From Azadirachta indica (Eukaryota; Streptophyta; Magnoliopsida; Sapindales; Meliaceae): a stretch of 64,000 nucleotides of DNA. This document shows positions 23,651-36,649 of the stretch, one piece after another; the first letter of the stretch is position 1, and each line of letters opens with the position of its first letter. A model generated the notes under the pieces. It searched no databases. It saw only the letters and a program-made list of their open reading frames with translations, and had not been told where the DNA came from. The stretch is from NCBI GenBank assembly GCA_022749755.1, contig CM040443.1:9149744-9213743 (forward strand), in the 5' to 3' direction. Made by a program: the position numbers and the translations under genes.

Positions 23651-26600
23651 ATGGGTGAATCAAGAGTGGATGCTCTAAGTTCAAATCTTGAAGATAAGGT
23701 AAACCCATTTGTCCTTTAACGAGTTAAAAGGGACTGTTCCATGTGTTTAGTTCAATTACAATTGTTGTTCTTTAATATGTTTGTTATTATATATTGTTGA
23801 CTGATTTTCAATTCATGATTGCAAAATTTCCGTGCTTTTTGTGTTATATGAGTTGTCATTCTGTTTTTTCTTGCTTAGAACTCGAAAGTATGCTTAGGTT
23901 TTGGTTTTTTTGCTATGTAAACAGATGGGAGAGACAGCCGCTTCAAATCCTGTCCTCGAAGTGTCGGTTTCATTCGGTAGATTTGAGAACGATTCACTGT
24001 CGTGGGAGAAATGGTCATCTTTTTCACCGAATAAGTATCTGGAAGAAGTTGAGAAGTGTGCGACACCTGGATCAGTAGCTAAGAAAGCAGCTTATTTTGA
24101 AGCTCATTACAAGAAAATTGCTGCAAGAAAGGCCGAGTTGCTGGTTCAGGAGAAGCAAATGGACAATGGTTCCTCAGGGGTAGAGAATCAAACTTCTGGA
24201 GATCTAGTTGGAGACAATTGCAAAACCCATTCAGAATCTGACACATCTGACTGTCAAAGGTCTGATGGAGTAGTTAACCAAGAAACCATCTTGGCTAATG
24301 AAGTGAATCCAACACTTGTTGATGTGCCAAATGGGGGTCAAGGCTCATCCATTGAGGGAATCAAAGAGGAAGCAGAAAGCAGAATAGAGTCTCCTATCTT
24401 AGACAAATCAGAAGAACCTGCATCTGTTTCCTTGAAAGAAGAAGCTGAAAATGCTTCCATGGGGATGGAAGATGTAAAGGAGTTGCAGGAAAAGGAGATG
24501 GAACGCACTACATATCTTAAAGAAGAAAAAGTGAAGTTGGATCGTCCAAAGGATTCTCATAAGGTGCACATTTTATATATTTTAGGATTTCTCAATCAAA
24601 GAGATCATTTTATGTCTTGTGCAGTTTTAGTCGTTTGGTTAAGTCTGTTCTCTTTTTCTGCGTGTTCAAAATTTTCCATTTAGATTACTCTGGCTAGTAA
24701 CGAGAGAAACATTTCAAGGATAAAGAAGAAACCGGCATCACCTACAACAAAGGCGTCAACTATAACAAAGGCGTCAACTATAACAAAGGCATCACCTATA
24801 ATGAAGGCATCTGCCATAACTAAGGCATCACCAACAGCCAAGGCACCGCAACTTTCTATACCTAGAATGTCAAAGCCAGTGCCAACATCTACTCCAATTT
24901 CTTCAGCAAGGTCTTCAATAAAGATAGGAACTGGTTCATCTTTATTGAGGAGCAAGACTTCTTCTGCAGGAGAGAGCAAGAAAGTGGCTCCCAAGTCCTT
25001 ACACATGTCTCTCAGTTTGGGTCCGCCAACTTCTGATGATCCAGCTTCTTGTACAACACCTAGAAAATCTCTCATAATGGAGAAAATGGGGGATAAGGAC
25101 ATTGTTAAACGAGCTTTTAAGACATTTCAGAACAATTACAATCAATTGAGATCCTCTGGTGAAGAGAGATCTCCAGCTGTAAAGCAGGTTTATCATTTTA
25201 TTATATTTACCCACATGCAAAGGCCTTGTTACATCTTTGCTGTTTCTACTAAGTAGGTCTTATTGATTTTGTGAATGTTGTTTTTTTTTTCTTTCTGAAA
25301 CTCCGGGTTTCATTTCCTTGTGGAGGTGCCTGCGAAGGGAGCCGAACCCAGGATTTCCAGTTTGATGACTCCACGGAAAGAGAATGCAGGGTAATGCTTT
25401 GGGTTCACACTATGTCTGCTGATGAATGTAGATATTATTTCATGCTTAAATTTTTGTAAATGTGGGATGATTATGTTTCTTGTATACATATGAATGCAGC
25501 ATTAGTTATAGTTGTGAATGTCTTTGCTATAATTTTTGACTTTTAGATTGACAATGGTATAAAGTAATGTCTTGAATGTGTGTGAACTCAGAGACATGAA
25601 TGAATAGCAATAGAGAATCATTTGCATAAATCATGGTGCGTACTATATTTTTCATCTGCCTATATTAGACGTGGTGTAAATATAACTGCATCACTTTGCT
25701 CATTTTGTTTTAATTCAATGAAGAAATGGTTTGAAAAGATTGTCGATAAGTGGCCCTGAGCTGCAGTCATGCAGATATCAAATAATGTCCATCTCTTTTT
25801 TGTAAACTTCACTTTTACTTTGGTTGGTTTGGATAGATCTTTCAAATCAGCTGGCGTGGAGAAAAAATACGCAAAGGCTACCCCACCTTCTTCAACCTTG
25901 AAAAGTGATGAAAAGGTGGAGAAAAAGAGAGGGGTATCCATTTAACGCTTTCCTTTCCCTATGTATCATTCACTAACACACAAATTCTCTAGATTTTGGA
26001 ATATTTAACCCTTCATGGTAGAAGCTAATCTTTCCTACTCATTTCAGTTTTCCGAGAAATTGGAGGAAAAATCCAATGCTAGAGAGGCAGAGAGACCTCG
26101 CCTCCAGACAAAGTCCAAGGTACATCCATGCCTGTCATGTGTCAAAAGATGGCTGCATATGCTTTTAATTGAATAAATTTCATTGGTGGCAGATTACACC
26201 CTTTCACTTTCACTGTAAGTTGCATTATCTGAAGTCTGAACTCAATATGCTTGGCACAGGAAAATAAGGAAGCAGAGATCAAAAGAGTAAGACAGAGCAT
26301 TAATTCCAAAGCCATATTGACGCCAGGTTTATATCGTGGGCAAAAAATATCAAAAAGCTCTTTGAATAAGGTATATCACTTTGAACACGTCATATGCCAG
26401 CAAATTATTTGAACAAGTCATCCTCATACCAAGTTTCATCATGATTACTTTGAAAAGATACATAACATCTAGAGAGTGTATACGTGATCATGTGAATGTA
26501 TTCGGTATTATGTTGATTACATTCTGGTTTCAATGTTTTTACTTTTAGATTTTCTTTGTCGAACTGGTGTGAAAATCTGAACTTTGTAAGGCATAATTTA

Positions 26601-27191
26601 ATATCATTGGCGTCATGTATGTTATTATCAGTGGTGGTAGATGAACTTATAAGATTTTGGCTGTCTTGTTTTGCTGTTACAACGGGGATAATGTCAGCCA
26701 AGTGGTCATCATAGGTAGTGGGTCAGTAGAGAAATGACAGCCTTTCACTTTTGACCGTGGGTCTCAAATTTTTGCATTGCATCACAACATTCGTAAGTAT
26801 AAAACTTGACAGGCATGCAAGAATTACATAAGTTAAACTGTTATGTTGGGCAAGATCCATTGGCTATGTAATAGAGAAAACACATTTTTTGTTTGTGAGT
26901 GTTTGTACTGTGTGGATGTGTTTTCTCGGTGGAACGGATCTATTGGCTTCTTAACATTTAACCTTCCATTTAATTGGTAATCAAGTACTCGTATGCCTTA
27001 TAGTTAATTGAGACTGGTGAAACCTAAAGAAGTTGATCTATTTGCCTAGGTGTATGACAAAAATAAATAAATAAAAATTAGAAAAAAAATTACATAGGGC
27101 ATTAAAATATTGATGAATCACATCTCACATCTATGATTGTGGTATGTGACTATCTTTGCAGGAGGGTTCCAAGAATGAGATGCATAGGTAA
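23651..27191 (+). CDS. WVD2-like / TPX2-domain microtubule-associated protein (WDL7-like)
   Basis: Binds and bundles cortical microtubules in the WVD2/WDL family. Exons: 23651-23698, 23925-24563, 24684-25187, 25326-25390, 25837-25933, 26048-26119, 26260-26370, 27162-27191; 521 residues. The conserved N-terminal block has VSFGRFENDSLSWEKW and KYLEEVEKCATPGSVAKK (residues 27-65). The middle is acidic and low complexity. Residues around 249-284 hold a six-residue repeat centred on TKAS. The C-terminal TPX2 signature is split over exons 6-7: FSEKLEEKSNAREAE, then KENKEAEIKRVRQS and a SKAILTPGLYR end. The ATG at 23651 opens a 16-codon first exon (MGESRVDALSSNLEDK) that resembles the start of Arabidopsis At1g70100, also a TPX2-family gene. 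The exon 4 acceptor (GTGGAG) is weak, so that exon is the least certain. Confidence 0.88.
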
Positions 27192-29770
27192 CCTGGCTCC
27201 TTAGGTTGAAGAATCATGCAGCATCTACCACGGTAAAGAAAATCAAGAACTTTATTATCAAACGATGGTTTGGTGAAGGAACACATGATATGATATACTT
27301 TTTGGAGGCTACTATTTATATCTATGGATAGAAGATCTTACCCATATCTATGAAGTCATTTCTTCTTCGTAAGGGCCCTTTTCATGATTTATTGCTTAGC
27401 AGAGAGAAACGAGTCATTGATGAGCCACAGACTGTGGATTTGAAACAAACCCATAAATGTTCATCTTCTTTTCCTGTGGGGCATGTTAATTATGGGGAGA
27501 AGATAAAGAAGAGACTGGAGCCGTGATGTCTTTCATTAGCCATTTATAAGAATTTAAAAAAAAAAAAGAAGCTTTTGTAGTGCATAATTAGCTGTAAAAT
27601 TGTAGAAAAGCTTGAACTTCGTATGGTTGGTTGCACCTTAATAAGTAAGTTGGCACTTTTGTGTTTTGTCAATGCTTTCTAGTCATAATATATGGAATTT
27701 GTTTTTGTGTAGATGCAGCACACCGCACGCCTCTCAAGTCCTAAAGATATATAGATCCTCTGAGGCTTGATGAATGACACTTGAATGATTATTTTAATCA
27801 AAAAGTGTTTCCTCCTTATCTACAACATGTTTCTTTCATAAAGGACTTCAATTATTTTTGAAAATATTGCTTCTAATATTCTGCACTGCTCGATTAATTT
27901 ATTCAACCGTAACACAATTTTATTTAATATTTTGTTAAAAAATCAAAACATAATATAAAATAAAATTCCAAAGTATTTTTATCAACCACGTCTTATTGTT
28001 CATTAAAAAAAAAAAAAAAAACACACTGTTTTCCAGAAAAAAGAGTCATCCAACTTCTCCAATTTTAAGAATGCATGCTTTTTCTTCTTTTTGTGTCTTA
28101 CTAAGGTCACGCTTGGGAGGGCAGGGCGCCGGTTTCCCGTGTGCCGCAGTACCCCCAAAGTTTTTAATAATAACATTTGCATCCGTCAAGTTCAACGAAA
28201 TTATATATATTTTTTATGTTTAGCAATTTAGTCCTTAGCCTTTTATTTTTTTTAATCATTCTTTCTCGGTCTGGGCAAAGTACCCCTCCCAAGCCTATAT
28301 ATATTATTAGGTCGTTTCTGTTTGGATGTTTTGTATATTAATTATGTTTTATTCGATTCAATTCGTTTTCAAATAGCAAATCAAAATGAACCAAATTAAT
28401 AATTTTTTATTTATAACATTTACAAAATTTAAATTTATTGTTTAATTTTAGAAACAAAAAATAAAATAGTTGAACCAAAATTGAATTAAATGCAAGCCAA
28501 ATGCGAATCGACTCGAGGTTTAGTTTTATGAGAGTTTGTGGTTTACCTCGACTCTAAGCCGATTCAAGCCAGAGATTGCCCACTCCTACCTACCTGTCTT
28601 AAAAAATTTCTTATATTAGGAGAGTATATTATTTTTTTTTTCCTTAGAGGAATTCGAAATATTTTTATGAAACAAAAGTACGTGCCTTTTAAGATTACTT
28701 AAATAATCAGAAATAGGTTTTGATTGTGGCGTTCTATTACAAATGCGCAAGCCTTTCATTTTATATTAAACAATCTAGAATTATAAATACTAATTGATTT
28801 TTCTTAAAATGGTTAATCGTCTTAGTACATATATAAAATCAATTTTAATCCATATTAACTACATCTCACTTTTCATTTTTAAATTATATTATTCCGATCC
28901 ATATTAAAAATCTTGACTCCTAAGGATAAGATTTCAACAAAATTTATGTAAAATTCGAAAACTATTTTGTCTATTATCGACTTACTGAGCAAAGCATACA
29001 TTCAGTTGAATTTGATGGAAGCAATAATGTAGAAGGAAATCATAAGAATCCACTTGGAAATTATAAATGTTTATTATAATTCTGTTATATACATGTACAT
29101 AGAGGGAGAGAGAGCATTAGATATATTTTTAAAAAATTAAAAAAAAAAAAACCCTAGTACTAGATGTTTACTTCTTGTGTGTAAAGGAATTTGTGGAAAC
29201 TGGGATTTTTTGTTTTAGTTTTGTTCTACGGATGGAATTGTCTGGGAATTTAACTTCATCCCTTTTGTCATAAAATTGTGAATCAAATCTTTAAGTTGAT
29301 TGAGATATTGATGCAAGTTCTTCTTTTCCTAATAAGACACGTTCCTATCTAAAAGAAAGTAGATAATAATCATGGATAATATATATTGTATAGAGCATTC
29401 ACAGAAAATGATTCGAGTTCTCCAGTTAGCATTGAGATTCGATCGCATACCAGAACACAATTTTCCTGTTGTACATCAATAGAATGCTGCTATAGTCGAA
29501 CCATCAAAAAGAGTGTGTTACTGCCTCTACACATGAAGAAATATATTTATATCCACAATTTCACACTACTGATAAATGATTGCTACTTTAGATCGGCCAA
29601 AATGAAGGAATTTTAAATTTATCCATTAAAATTTGAGAAACGTTTTGCAGCAAAAACTAGATACATTCAAAAATTCACTCAATTATATTCATTTTCAGTT
29701 TTGTTGTTTACTTTTGTATAATATCTATGTACATAAATCAAACTCTTTTACAGGATAAATATATACCTCT
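27192..29770. other. Intergenic, WVD2-like to formin (convergent)
   Basis: WVD2-like 3' UTR first, probably to about 27700. Then AT-rich DNA with an A-run at 28004-28020, a MITE-like element at 28111-28294, and nothing coding. The 76-codon frame at 29386-29616 has no recognisable features. Confidence 0.5.
28111..28294. mobile_element. Short MITE-like element with perfect 11 bp terminal inverted repeats
   Basis: GCTTGGGAGGG at 28111-28121 is the exact reverse complement of CCCTCCCAAGC at 28284-28294. The 184 bp segment is AT-rich inside with GC-rich ends, unlike the flanks. No ORF. No clear target-site duplication, so the element call is tentative. Confidence 0.4.
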
Positions 29771-32181
29771 TCAGGAATCAGAATCTGATTCACTAGAAGT
29801 GCTCCTGGATTTGTCTGTGAAGAAATGTTCTGGCAAATTTGGGAACCTCACAGCCCTCACTGCCGGGGATTTTGGCGATGATGATCCAATGCCCGTCATT
29901 GATGTTCTCCTTCTTTGCATATTTCGAGCAATTTCAACACAAACTTGATCAACCATGCCCAGGAAATCTTTGATTATAACAAATAGTTGCAGTGTATGTG
30001 CTCCCTGCTGCTTTGCTGCTCCTGCTTGGTAGTATTCCGTAGTTTTCTTTACAAGTTCCATGACTTTTATTTGCTCTTGTCTCAACGCCTTTAGTTCTTC
30101 TTCAGCTGCTTCAAGAAATCCTTTCATTTCCTTCACAAACCCTCCTCCTCCTTCAGCAGCACATTTGGACACAAGCTCCCGAATTTCTGCCGCCCGGGCT
30201 GAGAGAGCTGTACAAGTTCCAGCAAAGGCATCATAATCTATAGTGGCTGCTTTCTTTACATTAGAAAATTCTGCACTGATGCCTCCTACTACAGGTAATC
30301 CCAGCATCATATATTCCTTCTCTCTTTCATCTTTTGACGTTGAATTCTCTAAAGTTATGCTGCTGTTGTTGTTTCTGGTGCTGCTGCGACTCAAGCTATG
30401 ATTCCTGTTGATAACACAACGTTTTCCCTCCGAACGAACAACTTCTTCCACCACAAAGTGAAGCAAAGTAGTTTTTCCATCCACGCTTTTAACATCAGAG
30501 AGTTTTCTTAGAGCAGTAAGGTTGAAAGCTTGAGCATTTCCACGAGCAGTTCCTGCATTCATGCGGTTGCCAGCTTTGAGGATTGCCTCCAACAGTTTCA
30601 ATAAGAGTCCTCGAGTTCGAAGCTCCTTGGACCCCAACTCGAGTGTTCGTAAAGTTTCCTTGAGGTGAAGAATATCCGAATCGTAATTTGATCTGAATAG
30701 CAGGGCATTAAGACGGGTATAAGCTGAGGGCACTGCTTTTAGAATGTGGTAGTGGAAGGATTCAGCATCCGCAAGCCTTGTTGGATCACCATCGAAATCT
30801 AGAATTTTCGATTGTTCTTCTTCAGTTGGTGCAATTCTGGTGAGCTTTTCAAGAGTGTCTGCATTTAGTTCTTTAGCCTCCAAGAGTGCATCAAGGAGTT
30901 CTTTACGAGAGAGTGCCAGAGATTTGAGAACAATTGCTGTATTCTGAGATTTTCGGGCATCAAGGATGATAACTTGTGAGTTGGGACTAGTTGGGTTACT
31001 TGAGTTATTGTTTCTTGTAGGTGATTTCCGATTAGTGGCAACGTATCCAAAGAGTGCTTCCATTAGATCACCATCAAACCTGAAATATGAATGAAAAATT
31101 ACATCAAATCGATCAAAAAGACAAGGTTGATTGTATATAAATTACTGTAACAAAATCAAAACAGTACAATTAATTACCTAAAAGAACCGCCATCAATTTT
31201 GTCCCACACCATTGAATGTTCCGCATTTTTGTTCACCTTGTCCCAATGCAACGGCTTGAGTTTCACTTGACCATTTCCACTTCCTACCGCGGCTGAAGAC
31301 TCCGCTGCTTTACTCTTACTTGAACTCCTTTTAGGCCCTGGAGGTGGTTTTAAAGAAGTAGCCAAGACACCTTCCTTTGGTGGGGGAGGTGGCGGGGCAG
31401 GATTTTTCTTCGCCGGAATTGGTGGTGGCGGAGGAGGTGGTGCCGGCGGAGGCGGAGCGGTTGATTGTTGAATTGGTGGTTCTTTTTCTTCAATAGTCTT
31501 GAGAGCAACCGACGCAGGAGGTGGCCCAGAATTCATAACTTGATCCATACCATCCTCTTCTGGTTGAGTTTTAATGTGGGAAGAGGAAGACTTTCCTCTG
31601 AGTAAAGGAACTTCTTGTATAACTTCTTTTTCTTCTTCATGTCTTGGACTATGGAAATTCTCTGTATGAAAATCCTTTTTCTTGTCTCCCTCTTCAAGCT
31701 TTCTCCAGTAGAGCACATCCAAGCCATTCTCATCAACAATTAACCCTTTGAGATTCCCATCAAATCTGGTAAATTCATTTGCAGACACAACAGCAGGCGG
31801 CGGGCCTGGAGGGGTACTCTGATCACCGACTTTCTCTCTTCTACGTCTAGCAATAACATACTTCTTGATTGCAAAGAAAAAGAACACAGCAATAACTAAA
31901 GTACTAGCTGCTGTTGCAGCTACTGCCTTAACAATGGCTCTGTCATTCGATGATGACTCTGGTAGAGGAGGCGGCAGCGGCGGTGGGGGTAGTAATTGCG
32001 GCGATGTTGGTGGAGGCAATGGAGTTAAAATCGGAGGACTGTCAGTAATACTGGGTTCCGGTGCAGGAAATGGAATGTCAAACGGATAAAAGGTCTCGAT
32101 ATTCTGAGGTTGGCAATAAAAGAAAGGAAGAACAGAGAAGAACAGAGACAGAAGAAGCCATGGCTGAAACATGACAGCCAT
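29771..32181 (-). CDS. FH8: Class I formin-like protein (FH8/FH4 type)
   Basis: Membrane-anchored formin that nucleates and bundles actin and links it to the plasma membrane and wall. Two exons: 32181-31178 and 31079-29771, the junction splitting an Arg codon; 770 residues, as in Arabidopsis FH4/FH8. A signal peptide (residues 1-23, ends FFYC) is followed by a Pro-rich extracellular stretch (38-75). The transmembrane helix is at about 83-105 with a basic stop-transfer ARRRR. The cytosolic FH1 is Pro-rich (about 225-290, two runs of 5-8 prolines). FH2 starts near [10 protein letters not shown] and includes [20 protein letters not shown] and [14 protein letters not shown]. The C-terminal tail is Ser/Asp-rich. 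The start ATG is followed by another Met three codons on; both precede the signal core. Symbol by position beside GATL, WVD2-like and MYND genes; FH4 is the close paralog. Confidence 0.94.
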
Positions 32182-32743
32182 GAACGCTTCAATCGCAGGG
32201 TATATGAAACTGAAATTCGTTGTTTATTCTTTCTATTCTGGATTGTCTTGTTCTTTTGGGGTTTGGTTGCAGACAGTTTCAAAGGAAAACCAGAGTTAGT
32301 TGTTCCCCATTTTGTTTTAATCTAAATTCGGTGGCGGTCTTTTAGTTCATAAAATGACAAATATTTAGGATTTAGTTAATCTCGCACTTAAATGGACAAT
32401 TAAGTATTTTAAACTTGGATTCTCAATAATAATAAATTAAGGCAATATGAGTGCAGCTGGGCGGTTGTTGAATAGGTGCTCCCTTTCATAATCCAATTCT
32501 CGCAAGTGAAACGTTGAATTGGTATTTCGGAGGAAGAGTACAAAATTGAGTAATCTTTATAAGTTATGATGCTGGTTATCATGACAATATTGACAAGGAT
32601 TTCTTTCTCTTTCTTAATTCTTACACGTAATAAACAAAGTCAGAAGGAAGACAGCATGGACATTATTCCCACATCGTAATCATTTGTAATAATAGGCATC
32701 TTTACCGTGTCTAGAAATTGAAATTTTATTTGCGTTATTTTTA

Positions 32744-32774
32744 GAATATTGATATTGATATTGATATTGATATC
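32744..32774. repeat. GATATT hexanucleotide microsatellite
   Basis: About five units upstream of the formin gene. Read on the minus strand it gives an Asn-Ile repeat in a spurious frame. Confidence 0.8.
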
Positions 32775-33069
32775 GACCGGCGTCAACCAGAAATCAAAAT
32801 TGGTTGTGGGAGCATTAGCAAAGACCTTTTCTGGAAGATAAAATAAAATTTCACTAAATTGTTGGCCGAGATTTGACTTTTTCTTGGTATGGTGCAGTGG
32901 TTGTGGAAGATAACTAACGAAATGGTCAGCCGGAGAAGATTCTTCAAAAGTCAAACCTAACGAAATGGCCATCTGAAACACTAAAGAGATGTTCTTGTTA
33001 GGGAAAAAAATTCTATTCCGTTTCGGCTTTGGAACTGGAGAATAATAATAATTTTTAAAAACAATAAAG

Positions 33070-33815
33070 GAATAGAAAGTGTTCATTATTAAGACATAAA
33101 TATTTGGATAGTCATAATTACACTAATTTAAAGCTTTATTGTAATTGAATTAATCTAGAAACTAGCCCGAACAACATGTCAAAGCTGTACTAATTCAGAA
33201 GTTGGTTCCAGCAAAATCTCTAGTTTAAATATGTCAGTTCTTCCAAAAAAAAAATGAAAAAGAAAAAGAAAAAGAAAAATGTGTTAAAAATGTGTCCTTA
33301 CTATGCATGATATAACCTACCCGAGAAAATTCCTGAAATAAAATTTCAAAAAAGGATAAAAATATATATATATATATATATATTTATGTATAATAGATTT
33401 TAGAGACGTTGAGTTGGCTGGTATAAGAGGTTCTTTAAGTCCTCCATGCGGTGAATAAACAGAAATAGAAATAGAAAATGTCTATTATAGACGTAAATAT
33501 TTAAATTGTATTTGTATATTATTGCTCTAAGTTATAGACAAATTCGACAATGTGCTATTACTGCGCTAACCAAAAGTTGGTCCCAACAATGTGCCATAAC
33601 GTCACAAATCTAGAAACTGGTCCCAGTAAAATCCCAACTTAAACATGTCAATTTTAAACACAATAATTGCTGAAAATGTGTCCTTTAAATGTATAACCCA
33701 CCAACAAAGAATCCTCGCGAATAAAATTTCAAATATGGATAACAACATTATTTAAGTCGTAATATATTTTGGAAGTGTTGAGCTGGGCTAAGTGGGCTCT
33801 CCAACGGATAGCACG
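33070..33815 (+). repeat. Diverged direct tandem duplication (about 350-390 bp units)
   Basis: Copy A about 33070-33460 and copy B about 33461-33815. Shared ordered blocks include GAC(A/G)TAAATATTT, TTGGT(T/C)CCA, GTTTAAATATGTCA versus CTTAAACATGTCA, AAATGTGTCCTT, ATAAAATTTCAAA and GTTGAG(T/C)TGG. Copy A carries an extra A-rich run and the AT microsatellite. No ORF; the origin (old element or local duplication) is unknown. Confidence 0.65.
33362..33383. repeat. AT dinucleotide microsatellite
   Basis: About eleven AT units inside copy A of the tandem duplication at 33070-33815; absent from copy B. Confidence 0.8.
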
Positions 33816-35496
33816 TACGAATCCAGAGTTTAGTCCAGGTCCATCATTAGACGGGCTCTCTTCACAGTAATTCTCTTGGCAACGGAAGCTACCTCAATGT
33901 ATAGGGCCATACAAGATTGCACCCCATTTAGTCTATTTCCTTAATTATTGAACTTAATTATGAGCTCTAGTGAAGGCCAAGTTGGCTTCATATTCAAGTC
34001 AAGATCATTTTATTTTTTTTCTCTGAAATACTTAAACCGAATGCAAATTTGAATGTTGAATCCCAATTGGATTTGGATTTTCATTTGATGGCAGCTTGAA
34101 ATTTCTTGTACGAAACTGTATTCATGTCAAGTTTGGTAACTCTAAATTTTTAGCCCAAAGAAAATTTGGCGATAGAAATAGTTCAACGAATAAGGTAAAA
34201 AAAATAGTGTATTTAGATTAGCCAAACCGAGCTTTCAGCCAACAACTATATGCCTTTTTCTAAGGCTAATATCTTTCTTGAAAGCGAGACCAAATAAATA
34301 CGAGATTTGTTTGCATTATTTTTTGGCCAGCCATACCAATCACTCTTAGAAACCATTTGCAAACATACATCATACAAATAATGACAAATTAACCGTCCCA
34401 TTAATGCTAAGCTAGAGAGATAAATAAACCCCCCAAAAATGAAAATTAAAAAAAAGAAAAAAAAAAAAAAGATGTGAAGAGAAGGCCGGCAAAGCTGTCA
34501 GGTGAGTTGTGGGTAAACACAAACACGAACACAATCAAAATCTCTCAAAATTGTAGGGGGCCAATGATGTTTCTGGGAAAAAGTATGCCCAGAAATTTAA
34601 AGGAGATTTGATTTGAGAAAGAGATACTTAGGCCCAGTTGACAGCAGGGCGTATTGCAACAAATCACAATTCACACAATAGCAGAAAGAAAAAAAAAAAA
34701 AAAAAAAAGGCAAATAGACAAACACTGAAGCTGAGCCACAGCCCCACCTCAGCTAGCCTCTTCATAAGGGAACATCCCAACGCACCTCTCAACTATTCAC
34801 GTTCCTATCTCAAATATTCTCTTTAGCAGACAACAAGATCTTCCTACCTAAAATACCAATCCTTTCACATCGCATTTCAAATTTCAAAATCAGCACACTA
34901 TTTTTTTGTAAATTCTTTTTCCAACCCATTTTCGATCTTCCATTTGCTTCACAAAATCCCCTTTTTATTCTACATATATACGTATGTATCACCCTTTTTA
35001 TCACAAAAATTATTCAAAATCCAATTTAAATAAACCGATCTAATAGACACTCAAATCTTATTTGATAATTAATATTTACAAACTACTCACTTGTACTTAT
35101 CCCTCAAAATTAATAAATACTACACCTCAATTTTCAAACTTTTTTTTTAATTGCATTTAAATTTTTTAAATCTTACACAATCATTTAATTTTTTTGAATC
35201 AAAGAAATATGACAAAATCTAAGACTTTGAATAACAACCTAATTCTACAACTAATTTGTTGCAGATCGTATCAATTCCCTTTATTAAAAAGAAGTTGAGA
35301 TTCGTTGGTTCTGGACAGGAAATAGATTCATAATTTAATCAGTCAATCAGTATTATCATACAAATAAAGCAGATAGACAAATTGATTTTAAAAAACTAAA
35401 AGATGCGGTGAAGCAACAAAAACCGTTAAAACTAACGGAGAATTGCAGAGATTGCATGGTTCCTAATCGCTTGGGTGTAAATTACATGATAAGGAT

Positions 35497-36586
35497 CTAG
35501 TCAGAGATGGTCATTTTGAGACGTCTGGTGGGTGAATCTAACTTTGATGAAGGAGAACAAGGTGCCGATAACGAGTGAACTGACGGTGATCGTGGTGGCG
35601 ACGGTGATCGTGAAGGTGATGATGGTGATGATGACGGCGATGACGAGATGACAGACGGTGGTGATGAAAACAAATCACAACTATCTCGTAGCTTCCTCTT
35701 ATTGATTCCTCTTTCTTCAGTTCCCATTTTAACATCTCTCGTCAAGTAATCTTTAATCCGTTTCACATCTGATAATTTCACCGGCTTCACTATAAAATCT
35801 TCTGCACCGTCCTCTAAACATCTGTTTCGATATCGAAATTTATACGTAAATCAATTTAGAGAATTTTTGTAAAAAAAATCATAATCCCTACAAAATAGTC
35901 TTCAATTTGTAATTTTTTTTAAAAAAAAAAATTACCTGTCTATGCGCGCCAAAATGTTCTCTGATGACATAATCACAACTGGTATTTCTCTGAAAGTAGA
36001 TGATTCCTGCTCAACGGAAACAGAGTGTTAATAATAAATCAAATAAAATAAATAATAAATTTTGTAAATTAAGAATAATTTTTCAACGAAGTTAAACTAT
36101 ATTTTCTTACCTTGATTTTCTTAAGCAACTCGTATCCAGTCATTCCAGGCATACAGTAATCTGTGATGATTAAATCCACCTTTAAATCCTGAATTCAACA
36201 CACAATTTGTTAGAAATGAGATCGAATTTGATCTCCAAGTTTTTAATTAATTTCAAAGTTCACTCACATGAAATCCTTTAGTGCTCTGTTCGTCGTCTAA
36301 TCCAAGAAACTGCAACGCTCTAATTCCGCTATCCACTGCAGTCACTGCAAGTTCCAGCCAAAAATCAGAAAACAGAAACAAAAAGCAAAATTTGTTAAAA
36401 ATTAGAAGAAAAAGATTACGAACCTTTGCATGATGAGATTGTAAGCAACCTCTCGATGACTTTTCGGTCAACAAAGCTATCATCCACGGCGAGTACATGA
36501 ACTTCTTCGGTGTCAGACGAGGATAAATCAAACCGGTCGATCTTATCGGACCTCCTACGCCAGGAAGCTACGCCTTTCGTCGTCAT
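35497..36586 (-). CDS. Type-A two-component response regulator (ARR3/ARR4-like)
   Basis: Cytokinin-inducible negative regulator that takes phosphate from histidine phosphotransfer proteins. Exons: 36586-36424, 36344-36268, 36188-36111, 36006-35936, 35821-35497; 237 residues. The receiver domain (about 29-150) has the acidic pair Asp35-Asp36, phospho-acceptor Asp90 ([21 protein letters not shown]), a switch region IMSSEN and Lys142 (FIVKPVKL). After it comes a Ser/Pro-rich tail of about 75 residues with no DNA-binding Myb domain, which makes it type A, not type B. The five-exon structure and the long tail match ARR3/ARR4. The ATG at 36586 is preferred over the in-frame codon at 36649 because the family begins about 25-30 residues before EVHVLAVDD. 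Probably cytokinin-induced through type-B regulators, by family. Confidence 0.95.
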
Positions 36587-36649
36587 CTCCGTTCTCAACC
36601 CTCTGAATAGCCCGATTAGAGAGAAAGAGAAGGAATTCTTTCTTAACAA

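Larger units (their letters stand above)
32182..35496. other. Intergenic upstream of formin, downstream of response regulator
   Basis: Formin promoter adjoining 32181. A GATATT microsatellite at 32744-32774, a diverged tandem duplication at about 33070-33815, and an AT dinucleotide run at 33362-33383. A 148-codon ATG frame on the minus strand (33086-32640) overlaps the microsatellite and has no recognisable domain. I do not call it a gene. Confidence 0.5.

Noticed and set aside
24680..25102. 140-codon minus-strand frame
   Set aside because: Antisense shadow of the hexapeptide-repeat exon of the WVD2-like gene; the Val/Asp repeats mirror the sense repeat.
32640..33086. 148-codon ATG frame on the minus strand upstream of the formin
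   Set aside because: It runs through a GATATT microsatellite (Asn-Ile repeat) and its first codons overlap the tandem duplication. No domain or splice context.
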